DNA from: Iodidimonas nitroreducens
GTDB lineage: Bacteria > Pseudomonadota > Alphaproteobacteria > Sphingomonadales > Rhodothalassiaceae
NCBI GenBank assembly: GCA_000710935.1
Contig: BAYV01000007.1
Location: 31,013-95,012 of the forward strand
Length of the DNA: 64,000 nt
Direction: 5' to 3'
Position numbers and translations under genes: made by a program. Each line of letters opens with the position of its first letter. Position 1 is the stretch's first letter. The notes below the pieces were generated by a model, which was given only the letters and a program-made list of their open reading frames with translations, searched no databases and was not told the DNA's origin. Positions 24,670 to 41,950 of the stretch are shown piece by piece.

Positions 24670-26088
24670 TTAATCGCGATCCTGACTGTTGAATTCACCC
24701 ACCCCATAGCGGCGCATCTTGACATATAGGCTTTGTCGGCTCAGCCCCAGCATTTCTGCCGCCGAAGCGCGATTGTCATGGGTCATTTCAAGGGCCGCTT
24801 CGATACACATCCGCTCGATCACATCGGTGGTTTCGCGCACGATATCTTTCAAGGCCACACGCCCCACGAGTTCGGTCATGCTTTCGCTGGAACCGCCCGC
24901 ATCTTTTTCAAAATCGCCGATGCCTTTGAACCGCCGCTCGACATCGCGAATCACAAAGCCATAGCAGGTCTCATCACCCCTTGTGGCCGCAGCGGCTGAA
25001 ATCTCGACCTTGGTCACGGCATTCATCTCGCCGCGAATGCTGGTGGAAAACAATCGCACCGTTTGTTCTTCGCGCAAGGTGCCCAACAGCACATTCAAAC
25101 CAACACCGGGCCGCCACAGCCATTGATCAAGGGATTGCCCCAGAACCTGCTGTTCGGCAACCAACTGCACTAATGACAAAAAGGATCGATTGGCCGCCTG
25201 AATGATGCCCTGCTGATCGGTCATCACAAAGGCATCCGGGGATTTTTCCATCACCTCGATGATGCGCGCTTTCGCCCGGGGCACCATCGATGCGCTTTCA
25301 CTGTCTTCAACCGGCTTCAGCCGCAAAAGATAGAACAAGCCATCCTTGTGATGGGTGAAAAGATTAGCGGACATGAAAAAGCTGTGGGCATTGTCGCTGC
25401 GCTTGACGCTGATATCTTCACAGGTGCCGCCCGTGCGCACCTGTTCGAGCAGGCTGTGGATATCATCGGTGCTTTTTTCATCAAAACCGCTGAAGAAATT
25501 TTGGCCCACCAGATCGCCTTTTTGATGGCCCAGAATACGGCTGGCGGCGGCATTGGCCTCAACAATTTTGCCCGTGCGGGCGCTGACCACCAAAATAGCC
25601 TCACCCGAAATCTGAAACAGCAGACGATAGCGGGTTTCCGCATGGCGAAACCGCTCATAATCGCGTTCCATGGTTTGCTGGGCCATGATCAGCTTTTGCT
25701 GCAACAGCGCCATTGTCCCCATTTCGCGGCCAATGACCACATAATGGCCAGTGGTGGTCAGGGGCAGAGCCAGATATTGCACCGGAATATCGCCGGGTTT
25801 GGCATGATGATTGATTTGGCGCCAGCGTGGCCGTTCATTGGCCGCCGCCCCCGCCAGCATCCTTTCCACCTTGCCCAAAGATTCGGGCGTCACCAGATCG
25901 CGCAAAAAGCGCCCGCGCCACCGATCCGATCCTTCGATGCGAAAATCACCCTCGCCATAAGACAGATCCAGAACCGCGCCATCACGATCAACGATCAAAG
26001 CAATATCAGCGGAGGCGGCAATCACCATGCCAGCGACATCCGCTTTCAAATCACCAATCGTTTCCTTGACAGCATTGAAGTGTTTCAC
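24670..26088 (-). CDS. ppsR: PpsR/CrtJ photosynthesis repressor
   Basis: PpsR represses bch, crt and puc-type promoters through TGT-N12-ACA sites under oxygen or light. The protein has an N-terminal PAS-like part, a Q-linker helix (MAQQTMERDYERFRHAETRY), two PAS domains (RYLLF-ISGEAILVV start; MEKSPDAFVMTDQQG) and a C-terminal Fis-type HTH (NRASAAEMLGLSRQSLYVKM). Cysteines in GGTCEDIS and ERMCIEAAL match the redox pair known from CrtJ. The GTG at 26088 gives 472 aa, close to other PpsR proteins; a TTG at 26211 would add 41 unusual residues. The weak GGAAAG site leaves the start uncertain. Confidence 0.93.
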   Translation of the reverse strand: MKHFNAVKETIGDLKADVAGMVIAASADIALIVDRDGAVLDLSYGEGDFRIEGSDRWRGRFLRDLVTPESLGKVERMLAGAAANERPRWRQINHHAKPGDIPVQYLALPLTTTGHYVVIGREMGTMALLQQKLIMAQQTMERDYERFRHAETRYRLLFQISGEAILVVSARTGKIVEANAAASRILGHQKGDLVGQNFFSGFDEKSTDDIHSLLEQVRTGGTCEDISVKRSDNAHSFFMSANLFTHHKDGLFYLLRLKPVEDSESASMVPRAKARIIEVMEKSPDAFVMTDQQGIIQAANRSFLSLVQLVAEQQVLGQSLDQWLWRPGVGLNVLLGTLREEQTVRLFSTSIRGEMNAVTKVEISAAAATRGDETCYGFVIRDVERRFKGIGDFEKDAGGSSESMTELVGRVALKDIVRETTDVIERMCIEAALEMTHDNRASAAEMLGLSRQSLYVKMRRYGVGEFNSQDRD

Positions 26089-26217
26089 GGGAGCAATCTT
26101 TCCAACATTCAGATCAAAATTCCGCCCAAATCCAGCACAAACAAAAGCCGGACTTGTGCAGCCTTTGCCTTTCAACGCACGCCACACAAACCCGGCACGA
26201 TCAATCGACAAAAGACG

Positions 26218-27150
26218 TTATTGCGCCAACCGGGGTCGGACCATCGTTTCGGCAAGCAAGGTTGCCTGCTTTCCATTGCTCGCCATGACATCCGCCCCCA
26301 CATATTTGACCATGGCCGGTTTTTCAAGAAAAAGCGCACCACCCACCATGATATAAAGTGATCCATTTGATGAATGACGTCGTAATGATTTAATTGTTTT
26401 TTTTATCCATTCAAGCTCTTGATCGCCGCTGGCGGAAAAGCCCGCGATAATGAAATGGTCATTGGCCACCTGATCAACCAGTTCCTGTCGGCTCCATCCC
26501 AAGGCATTCCTGACATACCAGCCAGCGATCCGAAATAATTCGCACACCATCGTCGAACCGAAAATATGCTGCTCATTGGGTGCGGTGATCATCAGTGCCC
26601 GGCGCGTGCGGGTCATTCCCGATGGCGCATCCGGATGGCCATGCAATAAACTGCGCAATAAATAGGTCAATGATCCCATCGCCATGGTCACCTGCGCGAA
26701 ATCCGCATCATCATCTTCCCATAAATCACCCAGCCGCCGTGCACAGGGGGCAAAAATCCCCAAACACAAGGTCTCGATTCGGGCCCCATTGTCGCGCATA
26801 CGATCCAGCATCATTTCAGCGGCATCGATATCCCCGGCCAGAATGATGCGGGTCAACCGTTCGATATCCTTGGGATCGGGAAGCCAAACATCATACGACT
26901 CATTGGCGTTGCTTTGATCCTCGCCACGACAGGCCATCAACAAACGCGGAATGATGTCGCTTTCGATGGCAGACGCCCATTCGCCGAACCGTGCCTTGCT
27001 GATCGGCATATCCGATGCTGTTGAAGAGGCCATATCGCGGCGAGACTCTGCGGAACTTTGCGGTTTTGAAGACGTCCTTTCCTGCGCATCCGATAAGGAT
27101 GTCGCCATATGATTACTGAAGCTGTCTTCCCCTCGGAACATATTTGGCAT
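26218..27150 (-). CDS. ppaA: PpaA/AerR cobalamin-binding antirepressor
   Basis: This 310-residue protein is the antirepressor normally next to ppsR/crtJ. After a variable, Ser-rich N-terminal 60 residues comes a helical part with WEDDDADFAQVTMAMGSL. A B12-binding Rossmann domain follows, with NEQHIFGSTMVCELFRIAGW (the His in QHIFG is the expected cobalamin contact), FSASGDQELEWIK and IMVGGALF. In Rhodobacter, light alters the bound cobalamin and so controls the interaction with CrtJ/PpsR. It precedes ppsR in the same direction and diverges from bchF. Confidence 0.93.
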   Translation of the reverse strand: MPNMFRGEDSFSNHMATSLSDAQERTSSKPQSSAESRRDMASSTASDMPISKARFGEWASAIESDIIPRLLMACRGEDQSNANESYDVWLPDPKDIERLTRIILAGDIDAAEMMLDRMRDNGARIETLCLGIFAPCARRLGDLWEDDDADFAQVTMAMGSLTYLLRSLLHGHPDAPSGMTRTRRALMITAPNEQHIFGSTMVCELFRIAGWYVRNALGWSRQELVDQVANDHFIIAGFSASGDQELEWIKKTIKSLRRHSSNGSLYIMVGGALFLEKPAMVKYVGADVMASNGKQATLLAETMVRPRLAQ

Positions 27151-27452
27151 GGTAAATCCCCGCTCTGATATGAAGCCAAAAGTTTACACAGAAAAGCGTC
27201 AATAATCTAATTAAATCAGACATTCCAACAATAACAGTGAGTTAATCAGGATTGATCGCAATTATTTTTACTGTTTTGTGCAGGCGCACAATAATAATTC
27301 CAGCTTATTTCCGCATCATTGTAATGATTTTCTGACGTAAATCTAGATTGACAGTTCTGGAGAGTCGCGGTTAGTCTGTTTCCTGTGACCCAAAGCCTGC
27401 GGCCAATCGAGATCGGCCCTTTTAGCAGGCATATGAATGCAAGGACGATGCT
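27151..27452. promoter_or_regulatory. Divergent control region between ppaA and bchF
   Basis: This 302-base gap is AT-richer than its surroundings and encodes no gene. It should hold the leftward promoter of ppaA-ppsR and the rightward promoter of the long bchF-to-hemA unit. CGTAAATCTAGATTGACA at 27336-27353 matches the PpsR motif except for the first base and has a near-perfect inner palindrome around TCTAGA. It contains TTGACA (27348-27353) as a -35 for bchF, with TTAGTC 17 bases on as a poor -10. Confidence 0.6.
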
Positions 27453-29263
<1,811 letters not shown>

Positions 29264-29264
29264 T

Positions 29265-30789
29265 ATGGATCTCACCATCTGGACATATGAAGCCCCGCCC
29301 CATGTAGGCGCCATGCGCATCGCCACCGCCATGCGTGGGGTGCATTATGTGCTTCATGCGCCGCAGGGCGATACCTATGCCGATCTTTTATTCACGATGA
29401 TCGAGCGCAATAAAACCCGCCCGCCGGTAACCTATACCACCTTCCAGGCCCGCGATCTGGGCAGCGATACCGCCAATCTATTCACCACCGCCTTGAAGCA
29501 GGCCTATGAACGCTTTCAGCCGCAGGCGATTTTGGTGGGATCATCGTGCACCGCTGAATTGATTCAGGATGATCCGGCGGGTCTGGGCCGGGCCTTGAAT
29601 CTGCCGGTGCCCATCATTCCTTTGGAGTTGCCATCCTATCAGCGCAAGGAAAACTGGGGGGCTGCGGAAACATTCTATCAGCTTGTTCGCACCCTGGCGG
29701 CCCCCGCAAAAACCGATGCCGCCGATGCACCGGCAAAAGCGGATCGGGCACCGCGCTGCAATATTCTTGGCCCCACGGCTTTGGGCTTTCGCCATCGTGA
29801 TGATCTGGCGGAAATTCGCGGGCTTTTGACATCCATGGGGATCGAAATTTCGGTCACCGCCCCCCTTGATGCCACGCCTGCCGATCTCGCCCGTTTGGGG
29901 GAAGCGGATTTCAATGTCGTTCTTTATCCCGAAATCGCCGACAACACGGCCCAATGGCTCAAGCGCAGCTTTGGCCAGCCTTTCACCAAATGTATTCCCA
30001 TCGGGGTGGGGGCGACCTGCGATTTCATCCGCGAAGTGGCGGCTTTGTCCGGGGTTGATGCGTCGGCGCTTTTGGCGGACGACCGTTCGCGCCTGCCATG
30101 GTATTCGGCTTCCATCGATTCCAATTATCTGACCGGCAAGCGGGTCTTTATTTTCGGCGATGCCACCCATGCCGTGGCAGCCGCGCGCATTGCCTCTAAA
30201 GAACTGGGCTTCACCGTTGCTGGCCTCGGCACCTATTCCCGCGAATTTGCCCGTGATGTGCGCACCATGGCCGAGGAACTGGGGATCGAGCCTTTGATCA
30301 GCGACGATTATCTGGCGGTCGAAGCCGCGATCATCGAAGCCCGCCCCGAACTGATTTTAGGCACCCAGATGGAGCGCCATATCGCCAAGCGTTTGGGCCT
30401 GCCCTGTGCGGTGATTTCAGCACCGGTGCATGTGCAGGATTTCCCGGCGCGCTATTCCCCGCAAATGGGTTTTGAAGGCGCCAATGTGCTGTTTGATAGC
30501 TGGGTGCATCCGCTGATGATGGGCCTTGAGGAACATCTTTTGGGCATGTTCCGCGATGATTTTGAATTTTCCGATGATGCCGCTCCATCGCATCTGGCAG
30601 GCGAAGGGGCCCGGCGGAACGAGACTGACGACAGCAAGGAGCACACCCCCCAAGACCTGGGCTGGAATGATGAAGCCGCCCGCGAACTGCGCAAAATTCC
30701 GTTTTTCGTGCGGGGCAAAGCCCGCCGCAATACCGAGATTTTTGCCCGGGATCGCGGCCTGACAATGATCAACCTGGATGTATTATACG

Positions 30790-30815
<26 letters not shown>
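29265..30815 (+). CDS. bchB: Light-independent protochlorophyllide reductase subunit B
   Basis: BchB (516 aa) completes the DPOR heterotetramer. It begins [33 protein letters not shown] holds the Asp that serves as the unusual fourth cluster ligand in characterised enzymes. C-terminal residues after 465 ([20 protein letters not shown], then [10 protein letters not shown]) match the conserved BchB tail. The ATG at 29265 lies one base after the bchN stop. The last 26 bases overlap bchH. Confidence 0.97.
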
Positions 30816-36225
<5,410 letters not shown>

Positions 36226-36229
<4 letters not shown>

Positions 36230-37659
36230 GCAGGCAGCGCTTTTCCATAGTGCAGGGCTGGACCCGGATCGGCACGCAATTTCTGCCTTTTGCCGATGCG
36301 GCAACGGCGGATTTGCCCCTGCCCCGGCTGCTGCGATTGGCGCTGTTCCAAATCAGTGTCGGCATGGCTTTTGTGCTGCTGAATGCCACATTGAACCGGG
36401 TGATGATCGTTGAATTGGGCGTGCCCGCAAGCCTTGTGGCGATCATGATCGCTTTGCCCCTTGTTTTTGCCCCCTTGCGGGCTTTGATCGGCCATCGTTC
36501 GGATCATCACCGCTCTTTTCTGGGCTGGAAGCGGGTGCCCTATATCTGGATGGGCAGCTTGCTGCAATTTGGCGGCTTTGCGATCATGCCCTTTGCTTTG
36601 CTCATTTTATCAGGCGATACCCATGGCCCGATCCTCATCGGTCAGGTGGGGGCGGCTTTGGCCTTTTTGCTGGTGGGCGCGGGCCTTCATATCACCCAAA
36701 CCACCGGCCTTGCCCTCGCCACCGATCTGGCACCGGAGGCCAGCCGCCCCCGGGTGGTGGCCCTGCTTTATGTGATGCTGTTGCTCGGCATGGTGGCCAG
36801 CGCCCTGATCATCGGGGCCTTGCTCGAAGATTTCAGCCAATTGCGCCTCATTCAAGTGGTGCAGGGTGCGGCGGTGATCACCATCTTGCTCAATCTGGCG
36901 GCTTTGTGGAAGCAGGAAGCCCGCGATCCAAGCCGCACCGCTTTTGATCAGCCCCGCGTTCCTTTTCAGGCTGCCTGGAAAGAATTCATGCGGGAAAACC
37001 GCCCGACCCGTTTGCTGACTGCCATCGGGCTGGGGGCGGCGGCTTTCGCCATGCAGGATATTCTGCTCGAACCCTATGGCGGTGAAATTCTGGGCCTTTC
37101 GGTCAGCGCCACCACCAGCCTCACCGCCCTTTTGGCGGGGGGCACTTTGGTGGGCTTCTTCCTTGCCGCCCGCGCCCTTGATCAGGGGGATGATGCCTGC
37201 CGGATCGCCGCATTCGGGGCGATCACCGGGCTGGTTGCCTTTCCATTGGTGATTTTATCCCAGCCCTTTCAATCGGTGCTTTTATTCCAGGCCGGCACCA
37301 CGCTGATCGGCTTGGGCGGCGGCCTTTTTGGCGTTGGCAGCCTGACGGCGGCCATGGCTTTGGCGAAAGACGGGCAAAGCGGGCTGGCGCTGGGGGCTTT
37401 CGGGGCCGTGCAGGCCACCGCCACCGGCCTTGCCATCAGCTTTGGCGGTCTCGCCCGCGATGCGATTGGCCATTGGGCCGAAAGCGGCGCTTTCGGGGCG
37501 GCGCTGAACAGCCCGGTCACAGGCTATATGGCTGTTTATCACATTGAAATCATACTGATTTTTGCAACACTCATCGCTATCGGGCCGCTGGTTCGCCACA
37601 GCCTGAAAGCCCCTGAAACAGATCAAACGAAATTCGGACTTGGGGATTTTCCCGGCTGA
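36226..37659 (+). CDS. lhaA: LhaA, LH1 assembly protein of the PucC family
   Basis: A 477-residue MFS-fold protein with twelve helices and the family opening LPRLLRLALFQISVGMAFVLLNATLNRVMIVELGV. The order bchM-lhaA-puhA matches Rhodobacter, where LhaA aids LH1 assembly around the reaction centre. It is a paralogue of the protein at 22263 but has a longer N-terminus (RQRFSIVQGWTRIGTQFLP). Start by ATGA overlap with bchM. Confidence 0.92.
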
Positions 37660-37680
37660 CCCGAAGCCAAGGAGGACGAT

Positions 37681-38490
37681 ATGGAACCCGGTGCCATCAC
37701 CAGCTCGCTCGATGTAGCGCAAATGGTATTATATGCATTCTGGCTATTTTTTGCGGGGCTGATTTTTTATCTGCGCCGCGAAGATCGCCGGGAAGGCTAT
37801 CCTTTGGAGCGTGATAATGGCGCGCTTGAAGATCACGGCCTGATCTGGGTGCCCGAAAAACCCAAAAGCTTCAAGCTGGCCCATGGCCCGGTGCGCGAAA
37901 CCTTCAGCGGTCTTCGGGATAGTCGCAGCCACAAGCTTGAAAAACGCTATGCCTTTGAAGGCTCGCCTTATGATCCCACCGGCGATCCCATGGCCGATGG
38001 CGTGGGTCCGGCAGCCTATGCCGAACGCCATGATCATCCTGATCTCACCATCGATGGCGCGCCAAAAATCCTGCCTTTGCGGCTGGCCACAAGCTTTTAT
38101 CCCGCAGCCGAGGATAATGATCCCCGGGGGATGACCGTTTATGGGGCCGATGGCAAGGAAGCCGGGGTGATCAGCGATCTTTGGGTGGATTGTTCGGAAT
38201 ATCTCGCCCGCTATCTTGAGATCGAAACCACGGATGGAGGTGGCAGCCTGCTGCTCCCCATCAATTTCGCCCGCATCCGTGGCCCGAAGGGCTATTTCGC
38301 CCGGCTTTCAGGCATCAATCCGGTTCAGCCCGGGGTTTATGTGCGGGCCTTGCGCGCCGATCAATTCCAAGCCGTGCCGCGCACCGCTTCCCGCGATCAG
38401 GTCACCTTGCTTGAAGAAGACAAGATCTGCGGTTTTTACGGTGGCGGCCTGCTTTATGCGACACCCGACCGGATGGAGCCATTGATATGA
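37681..38490 (+). CDS. puhA: Photosynthetic reaction centre H subunit
   Basis: PuhA (269 aa) caps the cytoplasmic face of the reaction centre and guides protons to QB. One N-terminal helix (VAQMVLYAFWLFFAGLIFYL) is followed by the conserved RREDRREGYPLE and a PRC-barrel domain; PDLTIDGAPKILPLRLATSF and IRGPKGYFARLSGI are typical. AAGGAGGA precedes the ATG. It ends with an ATGA overlap into puhB. Confidence 0.97.
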   Translation: MEPGAITSSLDVAQMVLYAFWLFFAGLIFYLRREDRREGYPLERDNGALEDHGLIWVPEKPKSFKLAHGPVRETFSGLRDSRSHKLEKRYAFEGSPYDPTGDPMADGVGPAAYAERHDHPDLTIDGAPKILPLRLATSFYPAAEDNDPRGMTVYGADGKEAGVISDLWVDCSEYLARYLEIETTDGGGSLLLPINFARIRGPKGYFARLSGINPVQPGVYVRALRADQFQAVPRTASRDQVTLLEEDKICGFYGGGLLYATPDRMEPLI

Positions 38491-39182
38491 GCGAAGACGA
38501 TCATTTCGAGCCGGTATATGGCCTGCCGGAAAAGCCCCCCGCCGATGAACATATTCTGTGGCAGGGGGCCCCTCAGACCAAGGCATTGGCCCGCCATGCC
38601 TTTCATATCCGATTGGTTCTCGGCTATTTCGGGATTTTGATCCTGTGGCAACTGATCAGCGGCATTGCCGACCAAAGCCCCTGGGCTGAAACCATGCGAC
38701 TTTCCGCCCTTTTGCTGATCCCGGCTGTAATCGGCGGCGGCATCTTATGGGCTTTTGCCTGGGGCACGGCCCGCACCACCGCCTATACCATCACCAATCG
38801 CCGGGTGGTGATGCGCTGTGGAATTGCACTATCGAAAAGCATCAATATCCCCTTCACTGTGATTCAATCCGCGGCCAAGCGCACCCATTCCGATCACAGC
38901 ACCGATCTCGTGCTGAGCCTCGAAGGGGAAAACCGCCCGGCCTTTTTCCTGCTGTGGCCCCATGTGCGGCCATGGCGGATCAATCGGCCCGAACCCATGC
39001 TGCGCGGTTTATCGGATGGGGATCAGGCCACGCGGATTCTGGCCCGGGCTTTGGCCGATTTTCACCAGCAAGAGCAAAGCGCCCCCACCAGTGAAAGCCA
39101 AAAGGCCACCCAAAGCCGCAAGGCCGAAAAATCCGGGGCCAAGGCCCGTGATCGGCTACGCGGCTTTGCTGCGGCGGAATGA
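38487..39182 (+). CDS. puhB: PuhB, reaction centre assembly protein
   Basis: PuhB (231 aa) has an opening with LPEKPPADEHILWQGAPQ, two or three membrane helices, and a PH-like domain (TAYTITNRRVVMRCGIALSK, NIPFTVIQSA). In Rhodobacter, PuhB helps assemble the reaction centre. The C-terminal 40 residues are Lys/Ser-rich and low in complexity. Translationally coupled to puhA. Confidence 0.93.
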   Translation: MSEDDHFEPVYGLPEKPPADEHILWQGAPQTKALARHAFHIRLVLGYFGILILWQLISGIADQSPWAETMRLSALLLIPAVIGGGILWAFAWGTARTTAYTITNRRVVMRCGIALSKSINIPFTVIQSAAKRTHSDHSTDLVLSLEGENRPAFFLLWPHVRPWRINRPEPMLRGLSDGDQATRILARALADFHQQEQSAPTSESQKATQSRKAEKSGAKARDRLRGFAAAE

Positions 39183-39194
39183 AGGAGAGACATC

Positions 39195-39683
39195 ATGGCC
39201 ACCCATCAGCACGGCACCACAGAGAGAATCGAGCATTTCCCCCGGGTTTTTCTGCTGGCGGCAGCGGGGCTGATCGGGCTGACCATCCTTACCGCAGCCC
39301 TGAGCCGGTGGACCGGCAGCTATCATATCGCCCCGCCGGAAGCCGAACTGGTCAGCAGCCGCAGCCTTTATTTCGCCGATCATGAAAGCGGCGCGGTGAT
39401 CGTGACCGATGCCGCCACAGGGCAGGAAATCGCCCGCCTCGAAGCCGGTGGCCATGGCTTTACCCGCGCCATGATGCGCAGCCTGGCACAAGAGCGGATG
39501 GCCCATGGCATCAGCGCCCAAACGCCTTTCCGCCTGAGCCTTTGGGCCAATGGCCGTTTATCCCTGCAAGACCCCGAAACCGGGCGGCTGGTCGATCTCA
39601 ATGCCTTTGGACCCACCAATGCCGGAGCCTTTGCGGTTTTGATCCCATCGGCTGGAGCGCTTGCAAAAAGGACCGCACCATGA
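39195..39683 (+). CDS. puhC: PuhC, photosynthetic complex assembly protein
   Basis: PuhC (162 aa) has one N-terminal membrane helix (FLLAAAGLIGLTILTAAL) and a periplasmic domain with SRSLYFADHESGAVIVTDA and FRLSLWANGRLSLQDPETG, matching the family. It is needed for normal LH1-RC organisation in Rhodobacter. GGAGAGACATC precedes the ATG; the end overlaps the next gene by ATGA. Confidence 0.92.
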   Translation: MATHQHGTTERIEHFPRVFLLAAAGLIGLTILTAALSRWTGSYHIAPPEAELVSSRSLYFADHESGAVIVTDAATGQEIARLEAGGHGFTRAMMRSLAQERMAHGISAQTPFRLSLWANGRLSLQDPETGRLVDLNAFGPTNAGAFAVLIPSAGALAKRTAP

Positions 39684-39976
39684 AGAAAAACAGCGCCAGA
39701 AATCTTTCTGTCCCCTGCCGGATCGCGGTGGAACGCAGCCATGACAGCCTCCATGCCCATGTGCTTTTAGGGGGCGGGATCGAGATCAATCCCGGTGATG
39801 TGGTGCAGGTTGCGGGCGATCCCATCGAGGCCGCCCATGACAGCCGTTTTTTATTGCGCCGACAAGCCCATGTGCGGCGCGCAGGCTGGCTGGCCCGCCA
39901 ATGGGCCTGCTTTACCGCCATTTTTGAAATTACCGGCCTTTATGAGGTGAGTTTTTCCCCGAGGAGGAAGCCATGA
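39680..39976 (+). CDS. Conserved PGC protein between puhC and acsF
   Basis: A 98-residue soluble protein: [13 protein letters not shown], a beta-rich middle with [16 protein letters not shown], a basic patch ([16 protein letters not shown]) and the end [21 protein letters not shown] overlaps on both sides (puhC and acsF) fix its boundaries. Proteins with a similar tail recur before acsF in alphaproteobacterial PGCs as I recall. No function is known to me; its coupling to acsF hints at a role in the cyclase step or puh assembly. Confidence 0.8.
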   Translation: MKKNSARNLSVPCRIAVERSHDSLHAHVLLGGGIEINPGDVVQVAGDPIEAAHDSRFLLRRQAHVRRAGWLARQWACFTAIFEITGLYEVSFSPRRKP

Positions 39977-41031
39977 GCGGCCAAAACACCCCCAATGAAA
40001 CCACCCGCATGGCGCAGGAAAGCACCATGCTCAGCCCGCGCTTTTACACCACCGATTTCGAAGCTTTGGATCAGCTTGATGTGAGCCCGGTGCGCCGGGA
40101 ATGGGATCAGTTGATGGATCGCTTTCGCAAAGATCCCAACAAGGATCATTTCCAGCGCAGCGCCGAATTCGATCAGGTCGATATTGATGCCATGCCCGAT
40201 GGCCTGCGCCGGGAATTCATCGATTTTCTGGTCAGTTCGGTCACATCGGAATTTTCCGGCTGCGTGCTTTATGCGGAAATCAAGAAACGCGCGAAAAATC
40301 CCGATGTGCGGGATCTGTTTCGCTATATGAGCCGGGATGAAGCCCGCCATGCCGGATTCATCAATGATACCTTGCGCGATTTTGGCATCGGCGTTGATCT
40401 GGGCTTTTTGACCAAGGCCAAGAAATATACCTATTTCAAGCCGAAGTTCATTTTCTATGCCACCTATCTATCAGAAAAAATCGGCTATGCCCGCTATATC
40501 ACCATCTATCGGCAATTAGAGCGTCACCCGGAATTACGCATCCATCCGATTTTCAAATGGTTCCATGAATGGTGTCAGGATGAATACAGCCATGGCGAGG
40601 CTTTGGCTTTGGTGATGCGCGCCAGTCCAAAGCTTTTGAAAGGCCATAATCGCTTGTGGATTCGTTTTTTCTGCCTCGCAGTTTATGCCACGATGTATGT
40701 GCGCGATCATAATCGCCCCTTGTTTCACAAGGCTTTGGGCCTTAGCCCCCGCGATTATGACATGCAGGTTTTCCGCATTACCAATGCCATTTCCCAGCAG
40801 GTTTTCCCCTTGAGCCTTGATCTTGATCATCCGGCTTTCAGCGCAGGGCTCGAACGCCTGCGTCGCTATGCCGATCAGATGCAGGATGCCCGGGAAAAGG
40901 GCGGCGTATTTTCTTTTGTGAAACGCATGGGATTGGGGCTTTTAACGGCGGGCACCTTCGCCCGGCTTTATTGCTTACCAGTGAAACGCCATGATCTGCC
41001 GCAAAATGTGCTGATGGCCCCGGCTTGGTGA
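39973..41031 (+). CDS. acsF: Aerobic Mg-protoporphyrin IX monomethyl ester cyclase
   Basis: AcsF (352 aa) is the diiron, oxygen-using enzyme that forms the isocyclic ring E. Iron-ligand segments typical of the family are seen: [28 protein letters not shown] and [13 protein letters not shown]. This is the only cyclase in the window; anaerobic BchE is absent here, so bacteriochlorophyll synthesis from this cluster needs oxygen. GAGGAGG precedes the ATG, which overlaps the previous stop. Confidence 0.96.
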   Translation: MSGQNTPNETTRMAQESTMLSPRFYTTDFEALDQLDVSPVRREWDQLMDRFRKDPNKDHFQRSAEFDQVDIDAMPDGLRREFIDFLVSSVTSEFSGCVLYAEIKKRAKNPDVRDLFRYMSRDEARHAGFINDTLRDFGIGVDLGFLTKAKKYTYFKPKFIFYATYLSEKIGYARYITIYRQLERHPELRIHPIFKWFHEWCQDEYSHGEALALVMRASPKLLKGHNRLWIRFFCLAVYATMYVRDHNRPLFHKALGLSPRDYDMQVFRITNAISQQVFPLSLDLDHPAFSAGLERLRRYADQMQDAREKGGVFSFVKRMGLGLLTAGTFARLYCLPVKRHDLPQNVLMAPAW

Positions 41032-41041
41032 GGACAAACAC

Positions 41042-41950
41042 GTGCTGACCCATCCCGCAGCATTGATTTTTTACGCTCTGTTCCTTTGGTGGTTCAGCAC
41101 CGGGCTTGTGCTGTTTCTCAATCGTCGGAACCCGCAAACTTTTCCGGCTGCGATGGCGGGCGGCACCGTTCTGTTTGCTTTGGCCCTTTATGGGGTTGGA
41201 TATAGTGCGGGCAGCACATCGGTTGCATCCACCTATATTGCCTTTGGCTGCGGCCTGATCGCCTGGGCCTGGCAGGAATTAAGCTTTTATCTGGGCTATA
41301 TCACCGGACCAAGGCGGGTGCTGTGCACCCCGGGCTGCCGGGGTCCGCGCCATTGGGGCCATGCTTTGGGGGTGAGCCTTTATCATGAACTCTCAATCCT
41401 GATCACCGGGCTGGCGCTGTTCTGGCTGACATGGGATCAGCCCAATCAACTGGCCTTTCATCTGTTCGTCCTGATCACTTTCATGCATCAAAGCGCCCGC
41501 ATCAATGTGATGCTGGGGGTGCGCAATGTCAGCGCCCATTGGGTGCCCGCGCATCTGTTTTATCTCAAAAGTTTTCTCAAAACCAAAGACATGAACCCGT
41601 TTTTTCCGATTTCGCAGCTTCTGGCTCTGGCGATTTTATGGATTTTGATCGATAAAGCCGTAGCTGCCCCTGCGGGTTCTTTTGCCCTGATGAGCGCCAC
41701 CGCCCTTTCCGCCATGGCCGCCTTGGCCATCATCGAACACTGGTTTCTCATTCTGCCTTTACCGCTGACCGCCTTATGGCGCTGGTGGGAACAGCGTGAG
41801 GCCCCATCGTCCAAAACGAAAACCGATAGTTATCCACTCCGCTCCATCGCATCCGATTTTACAGCTCCCAAAGCTGTTGCTGGCGATGCCAACAGAAACA
41901 GCCATGGACCTGAAGGCCCTTTGGCACCAAGTCCATCCGGGAGACCATGA
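41042..41950 (+). CDS. puhE: PuhE, photosynthetic complex assembly membrane protein
   Basis: PuhE (302 aa, DUF3623 family) has seven or so membrane helices and family segments [39 protein letters not shown] and [18 protein letters not shown]. It modulates bacteriochlorophyll supply and reaction-centre level in Rhodobacter. GTG start 10 bases after acsF. The last 55 residues are polar, repeat-free and unlike the rest of the family, possibly a strain-specific tail. Confidence 0.92.
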   Translation: MLTHPAALIFYALFLWWFSTGLVLFLNRRNPQTFPAAMAGGTVLFALALYGVGYSAGSTSVASTYIAFGCGLIAWAWQELSFYLGYITGPRRVLCTPGCRGPRHWGHALGVSLYHELSILITGLALFWLTWDQPNQLAFHLFVLITFMHQSARINVMLGVRNVSAHWVPAHLFYLKSFLKTKDMNPFFPISQLLALAILWILIDKAVAAPAGSFALMSATALSAMAALAIIEHWFLILPLPLTALWRWWEQREAPSSKTKTDSYPLRSIASDFTAPKAVAGDANRNSHGPEGPLAPSPSGRP

